This document shows, one piece after another, positions 1 through 8,276 of a stretch of DNA of 64,000 bases. Position 1 is the first letter of the stretch; each line of letters starts with the position of its first letter. The notes beneath the pieces are model-generated. The model was not told where the DNA came from and did not search any database. It was given only the letters and a program-made list of their open reading frames with translations. The stretch spans positions 1-64,000 of the forward strand of contig JBBIIE010000004.1 of assembly GCA_037446605.1 (NCBI GenBank). Reading direction: 5' to 3'. The position numbers and the translations under genes were made by a program. This DNA comes from JANXAZ01 sp037446605. Its GTDB lineage: Bacteria; Pseudomonadota; Alphaproteobacteria; Geminicoccales; Geminicoccaceae.

Positions 1-21
1 GGGACTGGGGTCCGCGTCGCA

Positions 22-222
22 CGCCCCCTCTGTCCACGACCTGAGAGATTCCACCCCGCCCCGTCGCCGGATCAGGATGTCCCCTTCGGTGGGGCGCTCA
101 AACGCCCGCTCTCCAGAGGGCCAGCTCGCGCGCGGTCCTTCGGCCTGAGAGTTTCCGGGGCGGTTGCTCCTTCGGCGCCGCGCGGCTCGGGTCACCCCGG
201 CGCGGACTCTCCCACGCGCGAT
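22..222 (-). promoter_or_regulatory. Tandem glycine riboswitch (two aptamers)
   Basis: Read on the minus strand, two consecutive glycine aptamers are visible. The first (about 222 to 131) has GGGAGAG, then GCCGAAGGAGCAA, then CTCTCAGG. The second (about 119 to 22) has CTGGAGAG, then CACCGAAGGGG, then the closing ATCTCTCAGG. They are joined by a short linker. This two-aptamer layout is the classic gcvT-type glycine sensor. Transcription runs leftwards out of the window, so the controlled gene, most likely glycine cleavage gcvT, is not seen. The motifs are direct observations; the target gene is inferred from family knowledge. Confidence 0.9.
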
Positions 223-301
223 CCTCGGCCGCAGCGAGAGTAGACCATGCGAGGCTCGGGTCAAGCGCCCGCGAGCCGATCCCTGCGGGCGCTCCCCGGT
301 G

Positions 302-1870
302 TCAGATCTCGCCCTTGGCCATCTGGTCGGCGATGTGCTCGGCCTGCCGGATCGCCAGCGCCACGATCGTGAGCGTCGGATTCTCCGCGGCGCCCGTGGT
401 GAACTGGCTGCCATCCGAGATGAACAGGTTCTTGTGGTCCCAGGTCTGCCCGAAGCGGTTGCACACGCCGTCCCGCGCCTGGGCGCTCATCCGGTTGGTC
501 CCGAGATTGTGGGTGCTCGGATAGGGCGGGACCTCGTGGATCTCCCTGGCCCCGGCCGCCAGGTAGACCGCCGCTCCCTGCCTGTAGGCGTGCGCCCGCA
601 TCGCGATGTCGTTCGGATGGTCGTCGAAGTGTACGTTCGGCACCGGGAGGCCGTGCTTGTCCTTCTCGCTCGGGTGCAGTGTGACCCGATTGGTGGCCCG
701 GGGCATGTCCTCGCCCACGATCCACATGCCCGCCATGTTCGCATAGCCCTCGAGCTTGCGCGTGAAGTCGCGTCCCCACGCTCCCGGGTCGAGGAACGCC
801 GCCATGAACGGCAGGCCGAGCGACAACGTCTCGAGCTCGTAGCCGCCGACGAAGCCGCGGTTGGGCCGATGACCGGCCTCGTCCTGGATGATGCCGGCCA
901 TCGTGGTACCGCGGAACATGTGGACCGGCCGGTCGAAGGTCGCGTAGACCGACCCGGTCGTGTGGCGCATGTAGTTGCGACCCACCTGACCGGACGAGTT
1001 CGCCAGTCCATCGGGGTACTTGCTCGAAGTCGAGTTCAGCAGGAGCCGTGGGCTCTCGATCGAGTTGCAGGCTACGCAGACAGCCCGCGCCTTCTGCAGC
1101 TGCTGCTTTCCATCCTTGTCGGCGTAGAGCACGCCGTTGATCTTGCCGCTGGCATCGTGCTGGATCTGGAGGGCTTGGCACTCGGTCCGCAGATCGAGCC
1201 GCCCCGTCGCCTCCGCCGCCGGGATCTCGGTGTAGAGGGTCGACCACTTCGCCGCCGACTTGCAGCCCTGGAAGCAGAAGCCGATCTGCAGGCAGTGCGA
1301 GCGACCGTCGCGTGCCCGGCTGTTGATCGCCATGCGCCCGGTGTGGACGGTCTTGTAGCCGAGCCGCTTGGCGCCCGTGTACATGACCTTGAAATTGTTG
1401 TTGCCGGGCAGACCCGGGATCCCATTGGTCCGGGTCACACCCATCTTCGCCTCGGCCTTGGCGTAGTAGGGCTCGAGGTCGGCCAGACCGATCGGCCAAT
1501 CGAGGAGCGTCGCGCCCGCGACCTCGCCGTAGACCGAGCGTGCCCGGAACTCGTGCTCCTGGAACCGCAGCGACGCGCCGGCCCAGTGAACGGTCGACCC
1601 GCCGACGGTCTTGCAGATCCAGGCCGGCAGGTTGGGGAAGTCGCGCGCGACCCGCCAGCTGCCGCTCGTCGTCCGCTTGTCCAACCATGCGGTCTGGACG
1701 AAAGCCGCCCATTCGTCGTTGACGAAGGTGTCCGGGGAGTGGCGCGCACCGGCCTCGAGGAGCACCACCTTGACGCCCTTCTGGCAGAGCTCGTTGGCGA
1801 GCGTCCCGCCGCCCGCGCCGCTGCCCACGACCACCACCACCGTATCGTCGGTCAGTTCGTAGCGTGCCAT
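302..1870 (-). CDS. GMC-family FAD oxidoreductase (gluconate/sugar dehydrogenase-type large subunit)
   Basis: This 522-aa flavoprotein would oxidise a sugar, sugar acid or alcohol using FAD. The N-terminal dinucleotide-binding motif GSGAGG lies at residues 16-21. The GMC C-terminal domain carries the conserved HNLGT motif (H454) and ENP (N497), the usual catalytic His/Asn pair. No signal peptide is visible. The gene upstream in the same direction (1913-2467) encodes a Tat-exported gluconate-dehydrogenase subunit-3-like protein, so this subunit is probably carried to the periplasm as a complex. The usual third subunit, a membrane cytochrome c, is not next to it. The ATG at 1870 is the natural start. 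The family is clear; the substrate is not. Confidence 0.9.
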   Translation of the reverse strand: MARYELTDDTVVVVVGSGAGGGTLANELCQKGVKVVLLEAGARHSPDTFVNDEWAAFVQTAWLDKRTTSGSWRVARDFPNLPAWICKTVGGSTVHWAGASLRFQEHEFRARSVYGEVAGATLLDWPIGLADLEPYYAKAEAKMGVTRTNGIPGLPGNNNFKVMYTGAKRLGYKTVHTGRMAINSRARDGRSHCLQIGFCFQGCKSAAKWSTLYTEIPAAEATGRLDLRTECQALQIQHDASGKINGVLYADKDGKQQLQKARAVCVACNSIESPRLLLNSTSSKYPDGLANSSGQVGRNYMRHTTGSVYATFDRPVHMFRGTTMAGIIQDEAGHRPNRGFVGGYELETLSLGLPFMAAFLDPGAWGRDFTRKLEGYANMAGMWIVGEDMPRATNRVTLHPSEKDKHGLPVPNVHFDDHPNDIAMRAHAYRQGAAVYLAAGAREIHEVPPYPSTHNLGTNRMSAQARDGVCNRFGQTWDHKNLFISDGSQFTTGAAENPTLTIVALAIRQAEHIADQMAKGEI

Positions 1871-1912
1871 GTCCTTCGCCTCCCTGCTCCGTGTCCGCGT
1901 TCCGGTCCGATC

Positions 1913-2467
1913 TCAGGCGGGCGGCGGCGGGCTCGCCTCGGCGTCCGGCTGCATCGTCCACCCGGCGTCCTGGAAGCCGCGATGCAGGTAGCCGCCGAAC
2001 TCGGCGGAGCTGCCCTGATAGCCGAAATGGTGCCAGACGAGCTTGTTGTTGTAGAGTCCGACGATGGTCTCACCCTTCACCGTCTGGAAGAACGCGGACT
2101 TCTCCATCGCCCGCAGGATCTCGACCTGACCTCCAGGCGAAAGTCTCAGCCACGGAACGCCGCTGGTCTTGTCCAGTTCGAGCACGCCGTCCTTCAGGGT
2201 CTTGGCGAGGGCCGGATCGGCCGAGGCCTTCTTGTCGAGGCTTTCGACCACCTCGGCGTAGTAGACGTCGCCGAGCATGTCGTGTGGGAAGATGTGGCGG
2301 GTCATGACGAGCAGGGCCGACGCCGTGCCGGCGTCGAGCGTCGCAAGGGTCATCGCCCATGCCCCGTTGGTGGCGCCGATCACCACGGCACCGCCCGCGC
2401 TGCCGACCGTGGCCGCAGCGGTGGCCGCCGTTCGGAGGAACAGGCGGCGATCGAGAATCGTCTTCAT
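1913..2467 (-). CDS. Tat-exported gluconate 2-dehydrogenase subunit 3-like protein
   Basis: This 184-aa protein begins with a twin-arginine signal (R7-R8-L-F-L, then an Ala/Gly-rich stretch to about residue 37). The remainder resembles gluconate 2-dehydrogenase subunit 3, a small periplasmic partner of GMC-type flavoprotein subunits. It lies 42 bp upstream of the GMC oxidoreductase on the same strand. The proposed role is to escort the large subunit through the Tat system and stabilise it; this is inferred from the family and the pairing. The C-terminus is a low-complexity proline tail. No heme or metal motif is seen. Confidence 0.8.
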   Translation of the reverse strand: MKTILDRRLFLRTAATAAATVGSAGGAVVIGATNGAWAMTLATLDAGTASALLVMTRHIFPHDMLGDVYYAEVVESLDKKASADPALAKTLKDGVLELDKTSGVPWLRLSPGGQVEILRAMEKSAFFQTVKGETIVGLYNNKLVWHHFGYQGSSAEFGGYLHRGFQDAGWTMQPDAEASPPPPA

Positions 2468-2497
2468 CCGGTTGGCCTCCCGATCCGGCGTGGCCGC

Positions 2498-2893
2498 TCA
2501 GCGATAGCGGCCTTGGCGTTGCAGGACCTCGATCCTGTATCCGTCGGGGTCCTGGACGAAGAAGAAGCGCGCGAGCAGCGACCCGTCCCTGAAGAACTCC
2601 TTGATCGGCTGCGGGGAGAACCCGGCCTGCTGGAGCCTGCGGTGCTCGGCGTCGAGATCGTCGACGCAGAAGGCGACGTGACCGTAGGCCTCGCCTTGCG
2701 CGTAGGGTTCGGAGCGGCCCTTGTTCAGGGTGAGCTCGATCTCGAAATCGGCCTCGGGATTGCGGAGGTAGACGAGGGTGAAGGTCTCGAAATCCAGGGT
2801 TGAGACCGGCTCCAACCCCAACGCCGATCTGTAAAAGGCGATCGATCGGTCGAGGTCGAGGACGCGAATCATCATGTGGATCGCTTTGGCCAT
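2498..2893 (-). CDS. VOC-superfamily lactoylglutathione lyase (glyoxalase I-like)
   Basis: The 131-aa protein contains two beta-alpha-beta-beta-beta modules typical of glyoxalase I. Candidate metal ligands fall at the expected places: H6, E53, H72 and E122, close to the E. coli GloA pattern H5/E56/H74/E122. The expected reaction is isomerisation of the methylglyoxal-glutathione hemithioacetal to lactoylglutathione in the cytoplasm. It is 30 bp upstream of the Tat-exported subunit on the same strand and may be cotranscribed with it. Other VOC enzymes share the fold, so the substrate is a family-level assignment. Confidence 0.85.
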   Translation of the reverse strand: MAKAIHMMIRVLDLDRSIAFYRSALGLEPVSTLDFETFTLVYLRNPEADFEIELTLNKGRSEPYAQGEAYGHVAFCVDDLDAEHRRLQQAGFSPQPIKEFFRDGSLLARFFFVQDPDGYRIEVLQRQGRYR

Positions 2894-2954
2894 CGGCTAT
2901 TCCGGCGAACCTTCAGGCCAGCGAAATCCTACAGGCGTCCCGCGAGAATTGGTA

Positions 2955-3293
2955 TTATCGTGCTACTACGGGTAGGCTCGGCTGGCGTGCCGTCGTCCGG
3001 TCGGGCCCGCGGCCGTCCGCGTCGGGGTGGGCGGATGCGCGCGCGAGGTAGGTCACGCACGCGACCCGGAGCAGCGAGGCGAAGTTCCGCACCTCGCCGG
3101 TCTCCTCGAGGACCTCGTCGTGGAGGGTCGCCACGAATCGTGGGGTGGTGGTCCCCTCCTCAGCCGCCATCGCATCGAGTATCGCCCAGAACCTGGCCTC
3201 GAGGCGGATGCTCGTGACCGCGCCGTGCAGCCGTACCGAACGGGTCACGGGTTCGTAGTGGCGCGGATCGGTCCCGGCGTAGATCCGGCACAT
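2955..3293 (-). CDS. Ribbon-helix-helix domain protein
   Basis: This 112-aa protein has a beta-strand (residues about 18-34, basic and hydrophobic) followed by two helices. It resembles the alphaproteobacterial ribbon-helix-helix family in which SIRLE...FW is the recognisable core. Such proteins are probably DNA-binding regulators, but few have been studied. I chose the ATG at 3293 because it follows a good GGGAGG ribosome-binding site and begins just before the conserved part; an upstream in-frame start would add about 59 unrelated residues. It is divergent from pntAA. Its targets are unknown. Confidence 0.75.
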   Translation of the reverse strand: MCRIYAGTDPRHYEPVTRSVRLHGAVTSIRLEARFWAILDAMAAEEGTTTPRFVATLHDEVLEETGEVRNFASLLRVACVTYLARASAHPDADGRGPDRTTARQPSLPVVAR

Positions 3294-3490
3294 GGGTCCT
3301 CCCTTCGCCCCCGACCGGCCTTCCTGGCGCGACGCGCAGTTTAAAGCCGTTCCGAACTGGCTGCAAACCGTCGCAGTCCCGGATGTCGGCCCAGGCTCGC
3401 CTTGCGGCAGTCCCGATCCTTGCCTAAGCAGCCGCGGGCACGCCGCCCGCCGCGCGCCACGCGGCTGCAACGACCAGGGACGAGGCGCCC

Positions 3491-4606
3491 ATGCGGATCG
3501 GCATCGTCAAGGAGCGCCGCGAGTTCGAGCGGCGGATCGCCGCCACGCCGGAGACCGTGAAGCAGTACCGGGCCATGGGCCTCGAGCCCCTGGTCGAGCG
3601 CGGCGCGGGGGTGTCCGCGGCGATCCTCGACGATGCCTTCGCCCAGGCCGGGGCGCGCCTCGTCGACGACCCCGCCGAGGCGCTCGCGGCCGAGATCGTC
3701 CTCAAGGTGCAGCGGCCGACGGCGGACGAGCTCGAGCGCCTGGGGAGCGGCCGGGTCCTGGTGGGCATGCTCGATCCGTACATGCACCGCGACGACGTCA
3801 CGGCCTACGCGCAGAAGGGGATCACGGCCTTCGCGCTGGAGCTGCTGCCGCGCACGACGCGGGCGCAGGCCATGGACGTCCTTTCGAGCCAGGCCAACCT
3901 CGCCGGCTATCGCGCGATGGTGGAGGCGATGGCCGCCTACAGCCGCGTCATGCCGATGATGATGACCGCCGCCGGTACGGTGACGCCGGCCAAGGTGTTC
4001 GTGATCGGTGCGGGCGTCGCGGGCCTGCAGGCGATCGCCACGGCGCGCCGCATGGGCGCCGTCGTGACCGCCACCGACGTGCGGCCCGCCGCCAAGGAGG
4101 AAATCGAGAGCCTGGGCGCCAAGTTCGTGGGCTTCATCCCGAAGGACGCGGCCACGGCCGGCGGCTATGCCCGCCCCTTGACCCCCGAGGAGCAGGCCGA
4201 GCAGGCCAAGATCGTCGCCGAGCACATCAAGTCCCAGGACATCGTCGTCACGACGGCGCAGGTCCCGGGCCGGAAGGCGCCGCGGATCGTGGGCGCGGCG
4301 ATGGTGGAGTCGATGCGGCCGGGCTCCGTGATCCTCGACATGGCCGCCGAGACCGGCGGCAACGTCGAAGGGAGCCGGCCCGGCGAGGCGGTCGAGGTGG
4401 CAGGTGTCCTCCTGATCGGCGCTCGCAATCTGCCGGCCCGGTTGGCCCCGGCTTCCTCCGCGCTCTACGCCAAGAACCTCATGAATTTCGTCAGGCTGAT
4501 CGTGGCGAAGGACGGCACGTTGGCCATCAACGCCGAGGACGAGCTCGTCAAGGGCACGCTTCTGACCCGCGACGGGCAGGTCGTCCATCCTGGCTTCACC
4601 AGCTGA
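3491..4606 (+). CDS. pntAA: NAD(P) transhydrogenase alpha subunit 1
   Basis: This 371-aa protein is the cytoplasmic NAD(H)-binding domain I of proton-translocating transhydrogenase, which couples hydride transfer from NADH to NADP+ to proton entry. It has the alanine-dehydrogenase/PNT N-terminal fold (MRIGIVKERR, RRIAATP) and the NAD motif VIGAGVAGLQ starting near residue 171. As in Rhodospirillum rubrum, the alpha chain is split: this soluble part stops after domain I and the membrane part is a separate gene 20 bp downstream. It forms an operon with pntAB and pntB and supplies NADPH. Confidence 0.95.
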   Translation: MRIGIVKERREFERRIAATPETVKQYRAMGLEPLVERGAGVSAAILDDAFAQAGARLVDDPAEALAAEIVLKVQRPTADELERLGSGRVLVGMLDPYMHRDDVTAYAQKGITAFALELLPRTTRAQAMDVLSSQANLAGYRAMVEAMAAYSRVMPMMMTAAGTVTPAKVFVIGAGVAGLQAIATARRMGAVVTATDVRPAAKEEIESLGAKFVGFIPKDAATAGGYARPLTPEEQAEQAKIVAEHIKSQDIVVTTAQVPGRKAPRIVGAAMVESMRPGSVILDMAAETGGNVEGSRPGEAVEVAGVLLIGARNLPARLAPASSALYAKNLMNFVRLIVAKDGTLAINAEDELVKGTLLTRDGQVVHPGFTS

Positions 4607-4626
4607 GCTCGAGGGAGGAGGGCCAG

Positions 4627-4911
4627 ATGGCCGCGATCGACCCTGGGATCTTCAACCTCATCGTGTTCGTGCTCGCCATCTTCGTCGGATACTACGTCGT
4701 CTGGTCCGTGACGCCCGCGCTGCACACCCCGCTGATGTCGGTCACCAACGCCATCAGCTCGGTGATCGTGGTCGGCGCGCTGATCGCCACCGGCGCCGGC
4801 GGTGTCGCCGCCATCTTCGGATTCCTCGCGGCGCTCCTGGCAGCGGTCAACATCTTCGGCGGCTTCGCGGTGACCGAGCGCATGCTCGCCATGTTCAAGA
4901 AGCGCGGCTGA
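4627..4911 (+). CDS. pntAB: NAD(P) transhydrogenase alpha subunit 2 (membrane)
   Basis: This 94-aa, very hydrophobic protein has about three transmembrane helices. It is the membrane part of the split transhydrogenase alpha chain and forms part of the proton channel with PntB. Translation starts at ATG 4627, preceded by a strong GGAGGAGGG ribosome-binding site at 4613-4621. A longer in-frame reading that extends back to 3292 is an artefact of the reading frame across pntAA. Its length and position between pntAA and pntB match the R. rubrum arrangement. Confidence 0.93.
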   Translation: MAAIDPGIFNLIVFVLAIFVGYYVVWSVTPALHTPLMSVTNAISSVIVVGALIATGAGGVAAIFGFLAALLAAVNIFGGFAVTERMLAMFKKRG

Positions 4912-4924
4912 AGGAGCGGGTCCG

Positions 4925-6394
4925 ATGAACGCCAACCTCGCCGCGATCGGCTATCTGGTGGCTGCGGTGTGCTTCATCCTGGCCCTCCGCGGCCTGTCCT
5001 CCCCGGCCTCGAGCCGCCTCGGCAATCGCTACGGCATGGCGGGCATGGTGCTCGCCGTGCTGACCACCCTCGCGGCGCTCCCGCAGGCGAGTGTCGCAGG
5101 CTACCTCGCGATCCTGGTGGCACTCGGCCTGGGCGGCGCGGCGGGCTACACGATCGCCCAGCGCATCCAGATGACCGCGATGCCGCAGCTCGTGGCGGCG
5201 TTCCACTCCCTGGTCGGTCTGGCCGCCGTGTTCGTCGCCGCGGGTGCCTTCCTGGAGCCGACCGACTTCGGGATCACCCGTCCCGACGGCTCCATCAAGA
5301 CCCTCTCGCTCCTGGAGATGGGCCTCGGAACGATCATCGGCGCGATCACCTTCACCGGCTCGGTCATCGCCTTCGGCAAGCTCCAGGCCAAGTTCCCTCC
5401 CAATGTCGAGGCCCTCATTCCGGGTGCGCTCAAGCCGGTCGTCGCCGCGGCCATGTCCAGCCGACCGATCCTGCTGCCGGCTCGCCACGCGGTCAACGTC
5501 GCGGTCGGCGCGCTGATCGTCGTGTTCCTGATCGTCTTCATGTTCAGCCAGAGCGGCGCCGCCTTCCTCGCCATGACCCTGCTCGCCCTGGCGATCGGGG
5601 TCCTGCTGATCATCCCGATCGGTGGCGCCGACATGCCGGTCGTGGTGTCGATGCTCAACAGCTACTCCGGCTGGGCGGCGGCGGGCATCGGCTTCACCCT
5701 GCAGAACCCGATGCTCATCATCACCGGTGCCCTGGTCGGCTCGTCCGGTGCGATCCTCTCCTACATCATGTGCCGTGCGATGAACCGGTCCTTCGTCGCG
5801 GTCATCCTGGGTGGCTTCGGCGAGACCGGGGCGGTCGCGGCCGACACGGGTGACAAGACCGTCAAGGCCGGATCCGCCGAGGACGCCGGCTTCATCATGG
5901 AGAACGCCCAGAAGGTCATGATCGTTCCGGGCTACGGCATGGCGGTCGCCCAGGCGCAGCATGCGGTCCGCGAACTCTACGACACCCTTTCGAAGAAGGG
6001 GGTCGAGGTCAAGTTCGCGATCCATCCGGTGGCCGGCCGGATGCCGGGTCACATGAACGTGCTGCTCGCCGAGGCGAACATTCCCTACGACGTCGTCTTC
6101 GAGATGGACGAGATCAACAACGAGTTCGGCCAGGCCGACGTGGCCTATGTGATCGGTGCCAACGACATCACCAATCCCGCCGCGAAGACCGACAGCTCGT
6201 CGCCGATCTACGGCATGCCGGTGCTCGATGTCGACAGGGCGAAGGCCGTCTTCTTCGTCAAGCGCTCGATGGCGGCAGGCTACGCCGGAATCGACAACCC
6301 GCTCTTCTACATGGACCGGACCATGATGCTGTTCGGCGACGCCAAGAAGATGACCGAGGAGATCGTCAAGGCCATCGGCGGCGGCGGGCACTGA
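4925..6394 (+). CDS. pntB: NAD(P) transhydrogenase beta subunit
   Basis: This 489-aa protein combines an N-terminal membrane domain II of about nine hydrophobic segments (to roughly residue 270) with the C-terminal NADP(H)-binding domain III. Domain III is marked by VPGYGMAVAQAQ, HPVAGRMPGHMNVLLAEA and GANDITNPAA. It completes the proton-pumping transhydrogenase with PntAA and PntAB. It starts 13 bp after pntAB with an AAGGAG ribosome-binding site. Length and motifs are full and normal for the family. Confidence 0.96.
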   Translation: MNANLAAIGYLVAAVCFILALRGLSSPASSRLGNRYGMAGMVLAVLTTLAALPQASVAGYLAILVALGLGGAAGYTIAQRIQMTAMPQLVAAFHSLVGLAAVFVAAGAFLEPTDFGITRPDGSIKTLSLLEMGLGTIIGAITFTGSVIAFGKLQAKFPPNVEALIPGALKPVVAAAMSSRPILLPARHAVNVAVGALIVVFLIVFMFSQSGAAFLAMTLLALAIGVLLIIPIGGADMPVVVSMLNSYSGWAAAGIGFTLQNPMLIITGALVGSSGAILSYIMCRAMNRSFVAVILGGFGETGAVAADTGDKTVKAGSAEDAGFIMENAQKVMIVPGYGMAVAQAQHAVRELYDTLSKKGVEVKFAIHPVAGRMPGHMNVLLAEANIPYDVVFEMDEINNEFGQADVAYVIGANDITNPAAKTDSSSPIYGMPVLDVDRAKAVFFVKRSMAAGYAGIDNPLFYMDRTMMLFGDAKKMTEEIVKAIGGGGH

Positions 6395-6467
6395 GGGACT
6401 CCCGCCCGGGCCGTCGACACGATCTCCTTTCGGCTGTATCCGCTCGGGCTCCGAGGGAGGACGTGGC

Positions 6468-7067
6468 ATGCGTGTCGTGGTGGTCGGCGCTTCCGGGACC
6501 ATCGGCCGGGCCGCGGTGGCGGAGCTGGGTGCCCGCCACGAGATCGTCCGCGTCGGCCGCTCGAGCGGCGACGTGCGCCTGGACGTGACCGATCCGGCCT
6601 CCATCCGCGCAGGGCTCGCCCAGATCGGTGCGTTCGATGCGATCGTGGCCACCGTCGGGCACGTGAAGTTCGCACCGCTCGCCGAGATGGACGCCCCCGC
6701 CTATCGGATCGGTCTCGACGACAAGCTGATGGGCCAGGTGAACCTCGTGCTGATCGGCCGCGAGCGGATCGCCGATGGCGGCTCCTTCACGCTCACGAGC
6801 GGCATCCTCTCGCGCGACCCGATCGTGGCGGGAAGTTCGGCATCGATGGTGAACGGCGCGCTCGAGGCCTGGGTCCAGGCCGCATCCATCGAGCTCCCCC
6901 GTGGCATCCGCATCAACTGCGTCAGCCCGGGCCTGCTCGAGGAGACGGCGGTCAGCTTCGGCTCGTTCTTTCCCGGCCACGTCCCGGTCTCGGCGGCACG
7001 CGTCGCCAAGGCCTACGCCAAGAGCGTCGAAGGCCGGCTCACCGGCCGGGTGTTCGAGGTGTTCTGA
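6468..7067 (+). CDS. Short-chain dehydrogenase/reductase without YxxxK
   Basis: This 199-aa protein is a compact SDR with the nucleotide-binding motif GASGTIG at residues 7-13. The usual catalytic Tyr-x-x-x-Lys is absent: the helix expected to carry it reads SSASMVNGALEAWV, as in a known subgroup of short SDRs (the PRK07578 type). Thr-Ser-Gly, equivalent to the catalytic Ser, is present. Function is unknown; it could be an atypical oxidoreductase or an NAD(P)-binding protein. It follows pntB by 73 bp and precedes an alcohol dehydrogenase by 19 bp, so the two may be cotranscribed. Confidence 0.8.
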   Translation: MRVVVVGASGTIGRAAVAELGARHEIVRVGRSSGDVRLDVTDPASIRAGLAQIGAFDAIVATVGHVKFAPLAEMDAPAYRIGLDDKLMGQVNLVLIGRERIADGGSFTLTSGILSRDPIVAGSSASMVNGALEAWVQAASIELPRGIRINCVSPGLLEETAVSFGSFFPGHVPVSAARVAKAYAKSVEGRLTGRVFEVF

Positions 7068-7086
7068 AGGTCGGAGCAGGCTGCCC

Positions 7087-8211
7087 ATGCGGATCCGCGC
7101 CGCCGTCCTCGAGACCATGGGCCTGGCCAGGCCGTACGCGGAGAGCCGACCCCTGCGGGTCCAGGAGGTCGAGCTCGCCCCGCCCGGTCCCGGAGAGGTC
7201 CTGGTGCGGATCGCCGCCGCCGGTCTCTGCCATTCGGACCTCTCGGTGATCGACGGCAACCGTCCGCGGCCGCTGCCCATGGTGCTCGGGCACGAGGCGG
7301 CCGGGATCGTCGAGGAGATCGGACCGGGCGTCGACGACCTCGTCCGGGGCGATCATGTCGTCCTCGTCTTCGTGCCGTCCTGCGGCAACTGCCTGCCCTG
7401 CATGGAGGGGCGACCCGCCCTCTGCGAGCCGGGGGCGGCTGCCAACGGTGCCGGGACCCTCCTCTCGGGCGCCCGGCGCCTCCGGCGCGACGGCGAAGCG
7501 ATCCACCATCACGTCGGGGTCTCGGCCTTCGCCGAATACGCCACGGTCTCGCGCCGCTCGCTCGTCAAGATCGAACCCGACCTGCCGCTCGAGGAGGCGG
7601 CTCTTTTCGGCTGCGCCGTGCTCACCGGTGCGGGCGCGGTGATCAACACGGCGGGCGTGCGGCCCGGGCAGAGCGTGGCCGTGGTCGGCCTCGGCGGCGT
7701 CGGGCTCTGCGCGCTCCTGGCCGCGGTCGCCTCGGGTGCGCGCGAGATCGTCGCCGTCGATCTCTTGCCGGAGAAGCTCGGCTTCGCCCGCCAGCTCGGC
7801 GCCACGGCGAGCTTCGATGCCCGCGAGGAGCGCGTCGCCGAGGCGATCCGCGAGGCGACCCGGGGTGGTGTCGACTTCGCCTTCGAGCTCGCCGGCAGCG
7901 CCAAGGCCCTCGAGCTCGCCTGGGCGATCACCCGGCGCGGCGGCACGACCGTCACGGCCGGCCTGCCGCATCCCTCGGCGCGCCTGCCCGTGCCGATCGT
8001 CCAGCTCGTGGCCGAGGAGCGCGCGCTCAAGGGCAGCTACATCGGAACGGCGGTGCCGGCGCGCGACGTGCCGCGACTGATCGAGCTCTATCGCCGCGGC
8101 CGGCTTCCGGTCGACCGGCTCGTGAGCGGAACCCTGCCGCTCGATGCCATCAATGCCGGCTTCGATCGCCTCGCGGACGGATCGGGCGTTCGCCAGATCG
8201 TACGCATATGA
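7087..8211 (+). CDS. Zinc-dependent alcohol dehydrogenase
   Basis: The 374-aa protein is a class III-like medium-chain dehydrogenase. Catalytic zinc ligands are C48 and the GHE motif (H69, E70). The structural zinc site is C99, C102, C105 and C113. The NAD-binding motif is GLGGVG in the central Rossmann domain. It would oxidise an alcohol, or an S-hydroxymethyl glutathione-type substrate, with NAD+. ATG 7087 gives the family-typical N-terminus. It lies directly behind the small SDR. The family is certain; the substrate is not. Confidence 0.9.
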   Translation: MRIRAAVLETMGLARPYAESRPLRVQEVELAPPGPGEVLVRIAAAGLCHSDLSVIDGNRPRPLPMVLGHEAAGIVEEIGPGVDDLVRGDHVVLVFVPSCGNCLPCMEGRPALCEPGAAANGAGTLLSGARRLRRDGEAIHHHVGVSAFAEYATVSRRSLVKIEPDLPLEEAALFGCAVLTGAGAVINTAGVRPGQSVAVVGLGGVGLCALLAAVASGAREIVAVDLLPEKLGFARQLGATASFDAREERVAEAIREATRGGVDFAFELAGSAKALELAWAITRRGGTTVTAGLPHPSARLPVPIVQLVAEERALKGSYIGTAVPARDVPRLIELYRRGRLPVDRLVSGTLPLDAINAGFDRLADGSGVRQIVRI

Positions 8212-8276
8212 GACGCGCGGTGGACAGGCGTCCATCGGACCACGAGGGCAACCATCGCTGGAATGGACCGGGGGCC

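Noticed and set aside
164..2803. Long plus-strand open frame (879 aa) opposite the GMC operon
   Set aside because: It is antisense to three recognisable genes and its translation is Arg/Gly/Val-rich without any family motif, a common effect of high GC.
3294..3490. Promoter in the RHH/pntAA divergent gap
   Set aside because: No convincing -35/-10 pair or palindrome was found; only general AT bases near 3340-3347.
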